Assembly (NCBI RefSeq): GCF_016863295.1
Contig: NZ_BOOP01000015.1
Coordinates: forward strand, 62,001 to 126,000
DNA from: Planotetraspora phitsanulokensis
Lineage (GTDB): Bacteria > Actinomycetota > Actinomycetes > Streptosporangiales > Streptosporangiaceae
Direction: 5' to 3'
Length of the DNA stretch: 64,000 nt
Below the pieces are notes generated by a model. That model searched no databases. It saw only the letters and a program-made list of their open reading frames with translations, and was not told the origin of the DNA. Below are positions 1 to 11,428 of the stretch, piece after piece; position 1 is the first letter of the stretch, and each line of letters opens with the position of its first letter. Made by a program: the position numbers and the translations under genes.

Positions 1-1
1 G

Positions 2-244
2 CTGGCCGACCGCGTCGCGGTGATCGCCCAAGGGAAGATCGTGGCAGCGGGAGATCCGGCGACCCTGGGCGGCCGTGCGACGGCCAAGGCCCGGGTGAGC
101 TGGGCGGGCGGCTCGATCGAGACCGACACCCCGACGAAGACCGTGCTGGAGCTCAGCGGGCGCTTCGACGGCGAGATCCCCGAGCTGGCCGTGGTCCGCC
201 CCTCGCTGGAGGACATCTACCTCCGCCTGATCGAGCCCTCCTGA
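2..244 (+). CDS. ABC transporter ATP-binding protein, C-terminal part (truncated by window start)
   Basis: The reading frame is open from base 2 and ends at TGA 242-244, so only about the last 80 residues are present. The first residues (LADRVAVIAQGKIVAAGDP) are the segment that normally follows the H-loop of an ABC ATPase ('...ADRV.VI..G.IVA.G.P'). The rest is the C-terminal tail seen in drug-export (DrrA/CcmA-like) ATPases, ending in a 'SLEDIYLRLIE' segment typical of that group. Walker A, signature and Walker B lie outside the window. The next gene encodes an ABC-2 permease in the same direction, 75 bases away, so the two very probably form one exporter. The substrate cannot be read from the sequence. 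Confidence 0.85.
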   Translation: MADRVAVIAQGKIVAAGDPATLGGRATAKARVSWAGGSIETDTPTKTVLELSGRFDGEIPELAVVRPSLEDIYLRLIEPS

Positions 245-319
245 TCCGGATCCCGCCCATCTGCCGCCGGCGCGGGCCGGCGAACGGACATCATCCCTCA
301 CCACCCGATCGAGGCCCCC

Positions 320-1174
320 ATGGCTGAAACAGTCGAAACCGCCGGCACACGCCCCGCCACCGTCGTCTCCGGACCGATGCCGTCCACCGTCAAGGTGGGC
401 CTGGCCAGGGCGGTGGTGGAGACGAAGATGTTCTTCCGGGAGAAGGACGCGGTCGTGTTCACGTTCGCCTTCCCGATCGTCCTTCTCGTCTTGTTCGGCT
501 CCATCTTCGCCGGGGAGCTGGAAGGCACCGGCGTCACCGTCTCCCAGCTCTACACGGCGGGCCTGATCGGCGCGGGCGTCATGGGTGCGGGCTTCCAGAA
601 CCTCGGCATCGGCATCGCGACCGAACGCCAAGACGGCACGCTCAAGCGGCTGGCGGGCACGCCGATGCCGCCCAGTGCGTATTTCTTCGGCAAGGTCCTC
701 ATCGTTCTGATCATCGCGCTCCTCGAAGTGCTCATCCTGCTGGCCATCGGCGTCACGATGTACGACCTCGACCTGCCCTCCGAGGCGTCGAAGTGGGTGA
801 CGTTCGTCTGGGTGTTCGTGCTGGGCGTCTCGGGCTCGGCACTGCTCGGCATCGCGGCCAGCAGCCTGCCGAGGTCGGCCAAGAGCGCCGCGGCCGTGAT
901 CAGCATGCCCTTCGTGGTCCTGCAGTTCATCTCCGGGGTGTTCATCCCCTTCACGGCGATGCCCACGTGGCTGACGAACATCGCGTCGGTCTTCCCGCTG
1001 AAGTGGATGTGCCAGGGCTTCCGCTCGGTCTTCCTGGGGGACGGCGGAGCCGCCCTGGAGGCGGCGAAGTCCTACGAGCTGGACCGCGTCGCCCTGGTCC
1101 TCGGCGCCTGGCTGATCGGAGGCGCCGTTTTGTGCCTGACGACGTTCCGCTGGAAGAGCCGCCGCGACGGGTGA
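320..1174 (+). CDS. ABC-2 type transporter permease
   Basis: This 284-residue membrane protein is the likely partner of the ATPase that ends at 244. It has a soluble N-terminal stretch of about 40 residues, then a first hydrophobic helix (VVFTFAFPIVLLVLFGSIFAG), a long extracellular loop and further helices, including FGKVLIVLIIALLEVLILLAIG and VLGVSGSALLGIAASSL. The conserved ABC-2 segment FVVLQFISGVFIPF is near residue 200, and the chain ends in a last helix before a basic tail. The length and six-helix pattern fit DrrB/NodJ-like permeases that export drugs or lipids. No clear Shine-Dalgarno sequence precedes the ATG, and coupling to the upstream ATPase is plausible. Confidence 0.88.
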   Translation: MAETVETAGTRPATVVSGPMPSTVKVGLARAVVETKMFFREKDAVVFTFAFPIVLLVLFGSIFAGELEGTGVTVSQLYTAGLIGAGVMGAGFQNLGIGIATERQDGTLKRLAGTPMPPSAYFFGKVLIVLIIALLEVLILLAIGVTMYDLDLPSEASKWVTFVWVFVLGVSGSALLGIAASSLPRSAKSAAAVISMPFVVLQFISGVFIPFTAMPTWLTNIASVFPLKWMCQGFRSVFLGDGGAALEAAKSYELDRVALVLGAWLIGGAVLCLTTFRWKSRRDG

Positions 1175-1212
1175 TTGCGGACGCCGGGCGGACCGGATCA
1201 GCCCGGCGGGAG

Positions 1213-1233
1213 GCGACCACGATGTGTGGTCGC
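1213..1233 (+). terminator. Hairpin downstream of the ABC permease
   Basis: GCGACCAC at 1213-1220 and GTGGTCGC at 1226-1233 form a perfect 8-bp stem with a 5-base loop, 39 bases after the permease stop codon. There is no run of T, which is common for actinobacterial terminators. It probably separates the exporter genes from the TetR gene. Confidence 0.45.
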
Positions 1234-1302
1234 GGCAACGCGGACCGGTTATGACAGAGTGACCGGTTTATCCGGATGTCAAGCCTTCTGGCCACCTCGG
1301 CA

Positions 1303-1339
1303 TATACGGAAAGTGCCCGTTTCGTGGCACTTCCGTATA
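1303..1339. promoter_or_regulatory. Long inverted repeat, probable TetR operator
   Basis: TATACGGAAAGTGCC (1303-1317) and GGCACTTCCGTATA (1326-1339) are complementary arms around an 8-base spacer; the only irregularity is one extra A in the left arm. The right arm overlaps a possible -35 (TTCCGT 1331-1336), 17 bases ahead of a good -10 (CATAAT 1354-1359). The TetR gene starts at 1377. A repressor bound here would block its own promoter, the usual autoregulation of TetR genes next to exporters. Confidence 0.65.
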
Positions 1340-1376
1340 AAGGATCTTGCCTTCATAATGGAGAATTCCGGGGGGT

Positions 1377-2003
1377 ATGACGGCGCGAGGTGGAACATTG
1401 ACGGGACGTGACTACCGGGGCATGTCTGCCGCGGAGCGGCTCGCCGACCGGAGGGAACGGCTGATAACGGCGGCCTACACCCTCTTCGCCCACCCGGGGT
1501 TCCACGCCACGACCATCGAGAAGTTGTGCACCACCGCACGCATCTCCAACCGGGCGTTCTACGAGTGCTTCTCGAGCCGCGAGGATCTGATGCACGCGGT
1601 CTACTACCGGTGCGTGGAGGAGACCCTCACCTCGGTCAACCAGGCCATCGACAAGGCTCCGCCGATTTTGGACGAGCGGATCGTCGCCGGCATCGCGGAG
1701 TACGTCCGGTTCGTCACCAAGGACGTCCGGCGCGCCCGCGTCATGCACTTGGAGGTGCGCCGGGCCGGGAACGTCCTGACCGCCGCCCGCCAGCACACGG
1801 TGAAGGCGTTCTCGGAGATCATCGAAGGCGTCGTCCAGGACGTGCCGCAGCGCCACTCCCTCGACACGCACCTGCTGTCCCTCGGCCTGATCGGGGCGAT
1901 CACGGAGTTGCTGATCGAGTGGGTGCTCGCCAACCCCGCCCCGCCCACCGACAAGGTGATCGACGCCGCCGTGCACATCTTCCGCTGCGCCTTCGGCGCG
2001 TGA
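1377..2003 (+). CDS. TetR/AcrR family transcriptional regulator
   Basis: This is a 208-residue protein. The N-terminal DNA-binding domain (about residues 20-70) shows the classic TetR order: ERLITAAYTLFAHPGFHATT, the helix-turn-helix around IEKLCTTARISNRAFYECF, then the 'S.EDLMHAVY' segment. The C-terminal half is helical, has no ligand motif I recognise, and should bind the inducer. The gene follows an exporter in the same direction and has a long palindrome just upstream, so it probably represses itself and perhaps the exporter. The ATG at 1377 is used because GGAG lies at 1361-1364; the next in-frame ATG (1422) would also keep the whole DNA-binding domain. Confidence 0.9.
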   Translation: MTARGGTLTGRDYRGMSAAERLADRRERLITAAYTLFAHPGFHATTIEKLCTTARISNRAFYECFSSREDLMHAVYYRCVEETLTSVNQAIDKAPPILDERIVAGIAEYVRFVTKDVRRARVMHLEVRRAGNVLTAARQHTVKAFSEIIEGVVQDVPQRHSLDTHLLSLGLIGAITELLIEWVLANPAPPTDKVIDAAVHIFRCAFGA

Positions 2004-2053
2004 GCCGTCCCGGCTCGACGACCCGGGGAACGAGGGGCCTGCGTGGATCTGGT

Positions 2054-2059
2054 TACGCT
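2054..2059 (+). promoter_or_regulatory. Putative -10 box (TACGCT) giving a leaderless adenosyltransferase mRNA
   Basis: TACGCT fits the actinobacterial TANNNT -10 pattern and ends 7 bases before the ATG at 2067, so transcription would start at or next to the start codon. There is no Shine-Dalgarno sequence, which agrees with a leaderless message. No convincing -35 is visible. Confidence 0.4.
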
Positions 2060-2066
2060 GAACGAC

Positions 2067-2678
2067 ATGACGCGAGCCGATGACGACAAGCCGGTCGTGC
2101 TGTCGAAGATCTACACCCGAACGGGTGACGACGGGACGACCACTCTCGGCGACATGAGCCGGACCCACAAGACCGACCCCCGCCTCGCGGCCTACGCCGA
2201 CGTGGAGGAGGCCAACGCCGCCCTCGGCGTCGCCATCTCCATCGGAGCCGTCTCCACCGGCGTCCGCGGTCTACCGGACGACGTCGTCGCGGTGCTGACC
2301 CGGGTGCAGAACGAGCTCTTCGACGTGGGGGCGGACCTCTGCACCCCGGTGACAGAGAACCCGGAGTTCCCCCCGCTGCGCGTGGAGGAGTCCTACATCG
2401 TCTGGCTCGAGGAGCAGTGCGACCGGTTCAACGCGTCGCTGAAGCCGCTGCGCAGTTTCATCCTGCCGGGCGGCGCCCCCGCCACCGCGTTCCTCCACGT
2501 CGCCCGTACGGTCGTACGGCGTGCGGAGCGGACGACCTGGGCGGCGCTCGAGGCGCACGACGACGTCAACCCGCTGACGGCGAAGTACCTGAACCGGCTC
2601 TCCGACCTGCTGTTCATCCTCTGCCGGATCGTGGCCGACGGCGAGGAGATCCTCTGGAAGCCCGGCGGCACCCGCTGA
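2067..2678 (+). CDS. PduO-type cob(I)alamin adenosyltransferase
   Basis: The 203-residue protein transfers the adenosyl group of ATP to cob(I)alamin to make coenzyme B12. The ATP-binding N-terminus reads YTRTGDDGTTTLGDMSR, the signature of the PduO/MMAB family. The helical core carries ARTVVRRAER and LNRLSDLLFILCR, both typical of the trimeric enzyme. The ATG at 2067 is preferred over the in-frame GTG at 2043 because family members start a few residues before VVLSKIYTRTGDDG and because a TANNNT box sits just upstream. In M. tuberculosis the homologue (Rv1314c) lies at the same place, beyond the end of the ATP synthase genes and convergent to them. Confidence 0.93.
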   Translation: MTRADDDKPVVLSKIYTRTGDDGTTTLGDMSRTHKTDPRLAAYADVEEANAALGVAISIGAVSTGVRGLPDDVVAVLTRVQNELFDVGADLCTPVTENPEFPPLRVEESYIVWLEEQCDRFNASLKPLRSFILPGGAPATAFLHVARTVVRRAERTTWAALEAHDDVNPLTAKYLNRLSDLLFILCRIVADGEEILWKPGGTR

Positions 2679-2691
2679 GCTGTGTTTGCTG

Positions 2692-2710
2692 GCCTCGCCT
2701 TCGGCGAGGC
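2692..2710 (+). terminator. Hairpin at the left end of the inverted repeat
   Basis: GCCTCGCC-TTC-GGCGAGGC is a perfect 8-bp stem with a 3-base loop, 13 bases after the adenosyltransferase stop codon. It probably ends that transcript. No T run follows. Confidence 0.55.
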
Positions 2711-2975
2711 AAGTTCGGGGCGCCCCTTTTGGCGGAGCCTTCCCTCGTCGTTCGGAGTCGCTCGTTCCTCGCTCCCCGCTCACTCCTCAGTCCAGGCACC
2801 GCCGCGCCCCTCACATGACCGTGAGGGCCGGGAACGGCCATGGATACGCCGGCCTTGGGGTGAGCGACGTGGAACGCGAGGGGCGCGGCCGGGATCTGGA
2901 CTGAGGAACGCCCGCAGCGAGGAACGAGCGAGGACGTGACGAGGGAAGACCCGGCCAAAAGGGCGCCCCGAGCCC

Positions 2976-2994
2976 GCCTCGCCGGAGGCGAGGC
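2976..2994 (-). terminator. Hairpin at the right end of the inverted repeat
   Basis: GCCTCGCC-GGA-GGCGAGGC forms a perfect 8-bp stem, the twin of the hairpin at 2692-2710. On the minus strand it lies about 40 bases after the DUF2550 stop codon and is a probable end point for the ATP synthase operon transcript. Confidence 0.5.
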
Positions 2995-3033
2995 AAGAAA
3001 ACACAGAGCACGCGCGAGCGAAGCGAGTGCCAT

Positions 3034-3432
3034 TTACACAGCGTCGAGGTGGGCGCTGGGCGGGGCCGACTCCAGCCAGGCCAGGAAGCCGGTCAGCGCG
3101 TCCTCACTCATGGCGAGCGAGAGCGGTCCCCGTTCCGCCGAGCACACGACCGCCCAGTACCCCGCGGGGCCTTCGCCCGACGCCAGCCGCCTACGGCTGG
3201 AAACAGTGAGGCCGCGCCTCGCAATCGCGTGGCGCGGCCTCAGTCGCAGTCCGATGAAGGGGATCCAGTGGAGCTCTCCTCCGACGTAGCGGGCTACCCC
3301 GCTTTGCCAGGCCCTGTCCCCTCGGCGTACCCGACAGACGACAGAGCCCCGGCTCCGAGCCAGGGCAATGCCGCGAAACAGCAGGAGTGCGGCCACGGCA
3401 CAGACGCCGAGAAGTATCGTCAGCGCCGCCAT
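3034..3432 (-). CDS. DUF2550 membrane-anchored protein downstream of atpC
   Basis: This is a 132-residue protein with one N-terminal membrane helix (MAALTILLGVCAVAALLLF) and a basic soluble domain that includes GDRAWQSGVARYVGGELHWI. The layout and position match the DUF2550 protein that follows atpC in actinobacteria (Rv1312 in M. tuberculosis). Its function is unknown. The ATG at 3430-3432 is preceded by AAGGGGGG and lies 19 bases after the atpC stop codon, so it is co-transcribed with the ATP synthase genes. The frame stays open upstream through atpC, but that part is a shadow of atpC. Confidence 0.85.
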   Translation of the reverse strand: MAALTILLGVCAVAALLLFRGIALARSRGSVVCRVRRGDRAWQSGVARYVGGELHWIPFIGLRLRPRHAIARRGLTVSSRRRLASGEGPAGYWAVVCSAERGPLSLAMSEDALTGFLAWLESAPPSAHLDAV

Positions 3433-3451
3433 AGCCGCCCCCCTTACAAGA

Positions 3452-3853
3452 TCAGACCTCTTCGCCGGCCGCACGCAGCCGGGCGGCGGCACGCTTGGCT
3501 TCCAGCCGTGCGTCCGCGTCCTCCTGATCGGCCTCGATCGAGGCCTGGGCGCGCTGCAGCGCGTCCTTCGCGGCCGCGACATCGACCTCCGAGCCCAGCT
3601 CGGCGGCCTCCGCCAGGACCGACACGTCGTTGTCCGCGACGGAGAGGAAGCCACCGTGCACGGCCGCGACGAGGTCGGACTCGCTGTCACGCTTGACGCG
3701 GAGCACCCCGCCCTCGACGAGGACGCCGAGAACCGGAGCGTGTCCCGGCATAATACCGATCTCGCCGTCGACGGTCTTGGCAATCACCATGTCGGCTTCG
3801 CCCGACCAGATCTCACGTTCCGGCGATACAACGCCTACGCGAAGCTTTGCCAC
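3452..3853 (-). CDS. atpC: F1Fo ATP synthase subunit epsilon
   Basis: The 133-residue epsilon subunit is part of the central stalk and regulates ATP hydrolysis. The N-terminal beta-sandwich shows MAKLRVGVVSPEREIWSGEA, GEIGIMPGHAPVLGVL and VHGGFLSVADNDVSVLAEAAE, all standard for AtpC. The C-terminal helical part (AAKDALQRAQASIEADQED...) is shortish and rich in Ala and Arg. It is the last structural gene of the operon, 68 bases after atpD. Confidence 0.97.
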   Translation of the reverse strand: MAKLRVGVVSPEREIWSGEADMVIAKTVDGEIGIMPGHAPVLGVLVEGGVLRVKRDSESDLVAAVHGGFLSVADNDVSVLAEAAELGSEVDVAAAKDALQRAQASIEADQEDADARLEAKRAAARLRAAGEEV

Positions 3854-3921
3854 TTCTCAGCTCCTCCTTCCAAGGAGACTGGAGACGCCGGTACGGCTTG
3901 CCGTACCGGCGTCCCGGGCGA

Positions 3922-6250
<2,329 letters not shown>

Positions 6251-6253
6251 ACG

Positions 6254-7903
<1,650 letters not shown>

Positions 7904-7927
7904 CTCTCTTTCGTCTCCCTATTCGCC

Positions 7928-8737
7928 TCAGCCGGCCAACCGGCGGCGGACTTCTTCGATACGTCCAGCGATGGTGGTGTCGATGAGGTCGTCTCCGATC
8001 TTGACGGAGAACCCTCCGAGCACCTCCGGGTCCACCTCGACGTTCAGGTGGACGTCGCGCCCGTACGTGGCTCGCAACGAGGCGGCGAGCCGCTGCTTTT
8101 GCGCCTCAGTAAGCGGAATGGCACTGCGGACGACACCGACCAGGCGCTCGCGCGTCCTGGCGACGATCCAGCCGAACTCCTCCAAGCCCGTCTCCAGGCT
8201 ACGTCCCCGCGGGTGCACGACCAGCTGCGTCACCAGACGGAGAGTGGAGGACGCGACCTTGCCGCTGATGAGGCCGGCCAGCAGCTCCTGCTTGCGCTCC
8301 CCCGGGATCGCGGCGTCGACCAGCGCACGCCGCAGCTCGGGGTTGGCCGACAGGATCCGCCCGAAGCGGAACAACTCGTCCTCGACGTCGTCGAGCTTGC
8401 CCGCCGACTCGGCCTCGGCCGCGGCGGCCGTGACGCCGACACGCTCGACGGCGTCCGCCACGTCGCCGGACCTCGACCACTTGGCGCGGACCGCGGCGAC
8501 GGCGACCTCGAGGGCGGCCTCGACGACCTTGCCCTGGAGCAGGCCACGGACGGCCTGCTCCTTCTGCTCGGCGGGACGCGAGGGGTCGGAGAGGTTCCGC
8601 CGAAGCCCGTGCTCCCGATCGAGCAGATCGGCGATGGCGAACAGCTCATCGGCCAGCGCGCCGAGGTCGGCGGACGCCGCGACGGCGTTGAACCGCTCCT
8701 CGACCTCCGCCAGCGCGATCCTGCTCAGACCCCTCAT
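7928..8737 (-). CDS. atpH: F1Fo ATP synthase subunit delta
   Basis: The 269-residue peripheral-stalk subunit ends with the family signature segment VEVDPEVLGGFSVKIGDDLIDTTIAGRIEEVRRRL. It is longer than the roughly 180 residues of E. coli delta because of an extra N-terminal helical part, a usual feature in streptomycete-type actinobacteria. It is not fused to a b-type subunit, unlike mycobacteria. It lies between atpF and atpA in the expected order. Confidence 0.96.
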   Translation of the reverse strand: MRGLSRIALAEVEERFNAVAASADLGALADELFAIADLLDREHGLRRNLSDPSRPAEQKEQAVRGLLQGKVVEAALEVAVAAVRAKWSRSGDVADAVERVGVTAAAAEAESAGKLDDVEDELFRFGRILSANPELRRALVDAAIPGERKQELLAGLISGKVASSTLRLVTQLVVHPRGRSLETGLEEFGWIVARTRERLVGVVRSAIPLTEAQKQRLAASLRATYGRDVHLNVEVDPEVLGGFSVKIGDDLIDTTIAGRIEEVRRRLAG

Positions 8738-8819
8738 CTGTCACTCACCGCTTCTCGTCCGGCCATGCCGGAGACGCGCTCCGACGAGGCGAAGCACACC
8801 GAACCGGCTCGGCCCGGCA

Positions 8820-9368
8820 TCAGCGGACCGCTTCCGGACGGGCCTCGAGCTCCTCGAGGAACCGGTCGATGGTGCGACGCTGACGGGCTTCGTCCTCCAG
8901 CGACTCACCGACGATGCGTCCGGCGAGCTCGACCGACAGGCGGCCGATCTCGGCGCGCAGCTGGGCGACCGCCTGCTGGCGGTCGGCCTCGATCTGCGCG
9001 TGGGCGGCCTCGACGAGGCGACGCGCCTCGGCCTGGGCCTCCTCGCGGAGCTCGGCCTTGATCTGGGCGCCCTGCTCGCGCGCCTCTTCCCGCAACCGGG
9101 ACGCCTCCTGGCGGGCCTCCGCCAGCTGGGTCCGGTACTGCTCCAGGGTCTGCTGAGCTTCGGCCTGAAGGTCCTCGGCCTTCTTGATGCCGCCCTCGAT
9201 CACCTCGGTCCGCTCAGCCAGGGTCTTCTGGATGCGCGGGGTGAGGATCTTGCCGACGACGATGAAGACGACGAGGAAGGCGAAGCTGCCGACGACCAGC
9301 TCGGCGGCGTGCGGGAGCAGAGGGTTGTTCCCTTCAGCCGCCAGGAGCGTAGTAGCTGCGATGCTCAT
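8820..9368 (-). CDS. atpF: F1Fo ATP synthase subunit b
   Basis: The 182-residue stator subunit has one membrane helix (ELVVGSFAFLVVFIVVGKIL, about residues 21-40). A long charged coiled coil of Ala, Glu, Gln and Arg follows, and the chain ends in the delta-binding region SVELAGRIVGESLEDEARQR. The order c, b, delta is conserved, with 28 bases to atpE and 82 bases to atpH. Confidence 0.97.
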   Translation of the reverse strand: MSIAATTLLAAEGNNPLLPHAAELVVGSFAFLVVFIVVGKILTPRIQKTLAERTEVIEGGIKKAEDLQAEAQQTLEQYRTQLAEARQEASRLREEAREQGAQIKAELREEAQAEARRLVEAAHAQIEADRQQAVAQLRAEIGRLSVELAGRIVGESLEDEARQRRTIDRFLEELEARPEAVR

Positions 9369-9396
9369 GAGTGCAGCCTTCCGTCAGAGGGATTCA

Positions 9397-10475
<1,079 letters not shown>

Positions 10476-10610
10476 GTGACCACCTCGGTTACCTGCTCGG
10501 ACTGTGACATCCGAGACATGCCATGGTTGTTCGTCCGCTCGCTACGCTCGCGCACGGGCGTTCCCTTCAACGTGATTGATCAACAGAAGAGCGTGGGAAG
10601 CCGGCAGCTT

Positions 10611-10826
10611 TCAGCGGCCGTACTTCAGGTACACGAGGTAGACCGCGAGTACCGCGCCGAGAATGACGCCTATGGGGATGAACGCGTGCACACCGGTCCA
10701 ATGGCTCAGCAACCAGCCGAGGCCGCCCCAAACCAGGATCCCTGACAGCAGATAGCTGGGGACCGACCAGGCGGCGTCGGCGAAGTCGCGGCCGTCGCTC
10801 TCGGGCCTGCGCTCCTGTTCGCTCAT
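10611..10826 (-). CDS. AtpZ/AtpI-like small membrane protein of the ATP synthase operon
   Basis: This 71-residue protein (MSEQERRPESDGRDF...) has two predicted membrane helices (about PSYLLSGILVWGGLGWLL and AFIPIGVILGAVLAVYLVYL) and ends KYGR. Size, topology and place ahead of atpB fit the AtpZ-like 'F0F1-ATPase subunit' family, a putative assembly or ion-handling accessory. The ATG at 10824-10826 is chosen over a GTG nine bases earlier. The 135-bp gap to atpB holds a GC-rich GCTCGCTACGCTCGC stretch of unknown use. Confidence 0.75.
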   Translation of the reverse strand: MSEQERRPESDGRDFADAAWSVPSYLLSGILVWGGLGWLLSHWTGVHAFIPIGVILGAVLAVYLVYLKYGR

Positions 10827-10876
10827 CGCGCGCACGACGATAGCAGGAGGCGTGGGGACTAGTCATATCGGGCTGA

Positions 10877-10899
10877 CCCGCGAGCATGATCATCGCGGG
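10877..10899 (-). terminator. Hairpin over the atpI stop codon (attenuator candidate)
   Basis: CCCGCGA (10877-10883) and TCGCGGG (10893-10899) form a perfect 7-bp stem around a 9-base loop. The atpI stop codon (10890-10892) lies in the loop. Placed inside an operon it may tune the ratio of AtpI to the subunits made from downstream genes, or protect the 3' end. It carries one of the TGATCA-containing motifs seen elsewhere in the window. Confidence 0.4.
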
Positions 10900-11312
10900 C
10901 TCCGGCCGGGAACCTCGGCTCCGGGCTCGACGTACAGCAACTTCAGCTTCATGAATCCGCGCATCTCACCGATCGTCCACGTCAGGGTGCACGCGATGAC
11001 GCTGAGAGCGAACACTCGGGAGTTGAACGCGGTCGTCCCCTCGAAGGCGGTCAGCATCGCCATGATCGCGAGCACCTTCACGACGTATCCCACGACCGCC
11101 GCGGCCATCATGGCCATGGGCGAGACCCGGCCGGCCCATGAGACGACGATCAGCCCGAGCGTGAAGAAGACAGCGACCAGAACAAGCCCGATTCCGGCGC
11201 CCAGTGCACCCTTGACTCCGGTCAGGATCGCCGCGAGAACAACGGCGACGAGACCCACCGCGAGGGTCGGCACGGCGGCGCCCTTGAGCACGCGCACGTC
11301 GTTGGCCTGCAT
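10890..11312 (-). CDS. atpI: ATP synthase protein I homologue
   Basis: This 140-residue protein has four hydrophobic helices (about PTLAVGLVAVVLAAILTG, IGLVLVAVFFTLGLIVVSW, MMAAAVVGYVVKVLAIMAML and FALSVIACTLTWTIGEM). It corresponds to the AtpI/Rv1303 protein at the head of actinobacterial atp operons, thought to help c-ring assembly. The ATG at 11310-11312 has GGAG five bases ahead and is preferred over a TTG 24 bases upstream. Confidence 0.8.
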   Translation of the reverse strand: MQANDVRVLKGAAVPTLAVGLVAVVLAAILTGVKGALGAGIGLVLVAVFFTLGLIVVSWAGRVSPMAMMAAAVVGYVVKVLAIMAMLTAFEGTTAFNSRVFALSVIACTLTWTIGEMRGFMKLKLLYVEPGAEVPGRSPR

Positions 11313-11357
11313 CGGAACTCCAGAATCGGTTGTCAAACGAGCGATTGCTACCTATAA

Positions 11358-11377
11358 GGACGCGATAAGGTGCGTCC
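11358..11377 (-). promoter_or_regulatory. Hairpin in the leader of the atp operon
   Basis: GGACGC (11358-11363) and GCGTCC (11372-11377) pair around an 8-base loop, 45-65 bases ahead of the atpI start. The surrounding AT-richer 115-bp gap between the wecA-like stop and atpI is the likely promoter region of the ATP synthase operon. I could not fix a convincing -35/-10 pair. Confidence 0.35.
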
Positions 11378-11428
11378 CTGTTAGTGAAAGCTATCACAAG
11401 CTCCGCGGTGCCGCCTTTACCAGCCCTT

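Larger units (their letters stand above)
2682..3010. repeat. Long imperfect inverted repeat (two arms of about 130 bp) at a convergent gene junction
   Basis: This fills the 355-bp gap between the adenosyltransferase (stop 2678) and the DUF2550 gene (stop 3034). The left arm (about 2682-2813) matches the reverse complement of the right arm (about 2876-3010) at roughly four of five positions by eye, with a 60-base centre. Shared blocks include GGGGCGCCC(C)TTTTGGC, TTCCCTCGTC, CGCTCGTTCCTCGCT, CCTCAGTCCAG and GCCGCGCCCCTC. Each arm begins at its outer end with its own perfect hairpin. Open frames here read through the arms on both strands as paired, similar, low-complexity peptides, which is expected of a palindrome and not evidence of coding. 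No transposase or target-site duplication was seen. Confidence 0.85.

Noticed and set aside
2682-2939. Frames of 60-85 residues inside the long inverted repeat
   Set aside because: Similar peptides appear on both strands because the DNA is palindromic; no domain or ribosome site supports coding.
7928-8737. Long delta subunit considered as a b-delta fusion like that of mycobacteria
   Set aside because: A separate b-subunit gene is intact upstream and the extra length is too small for a fused b domain.
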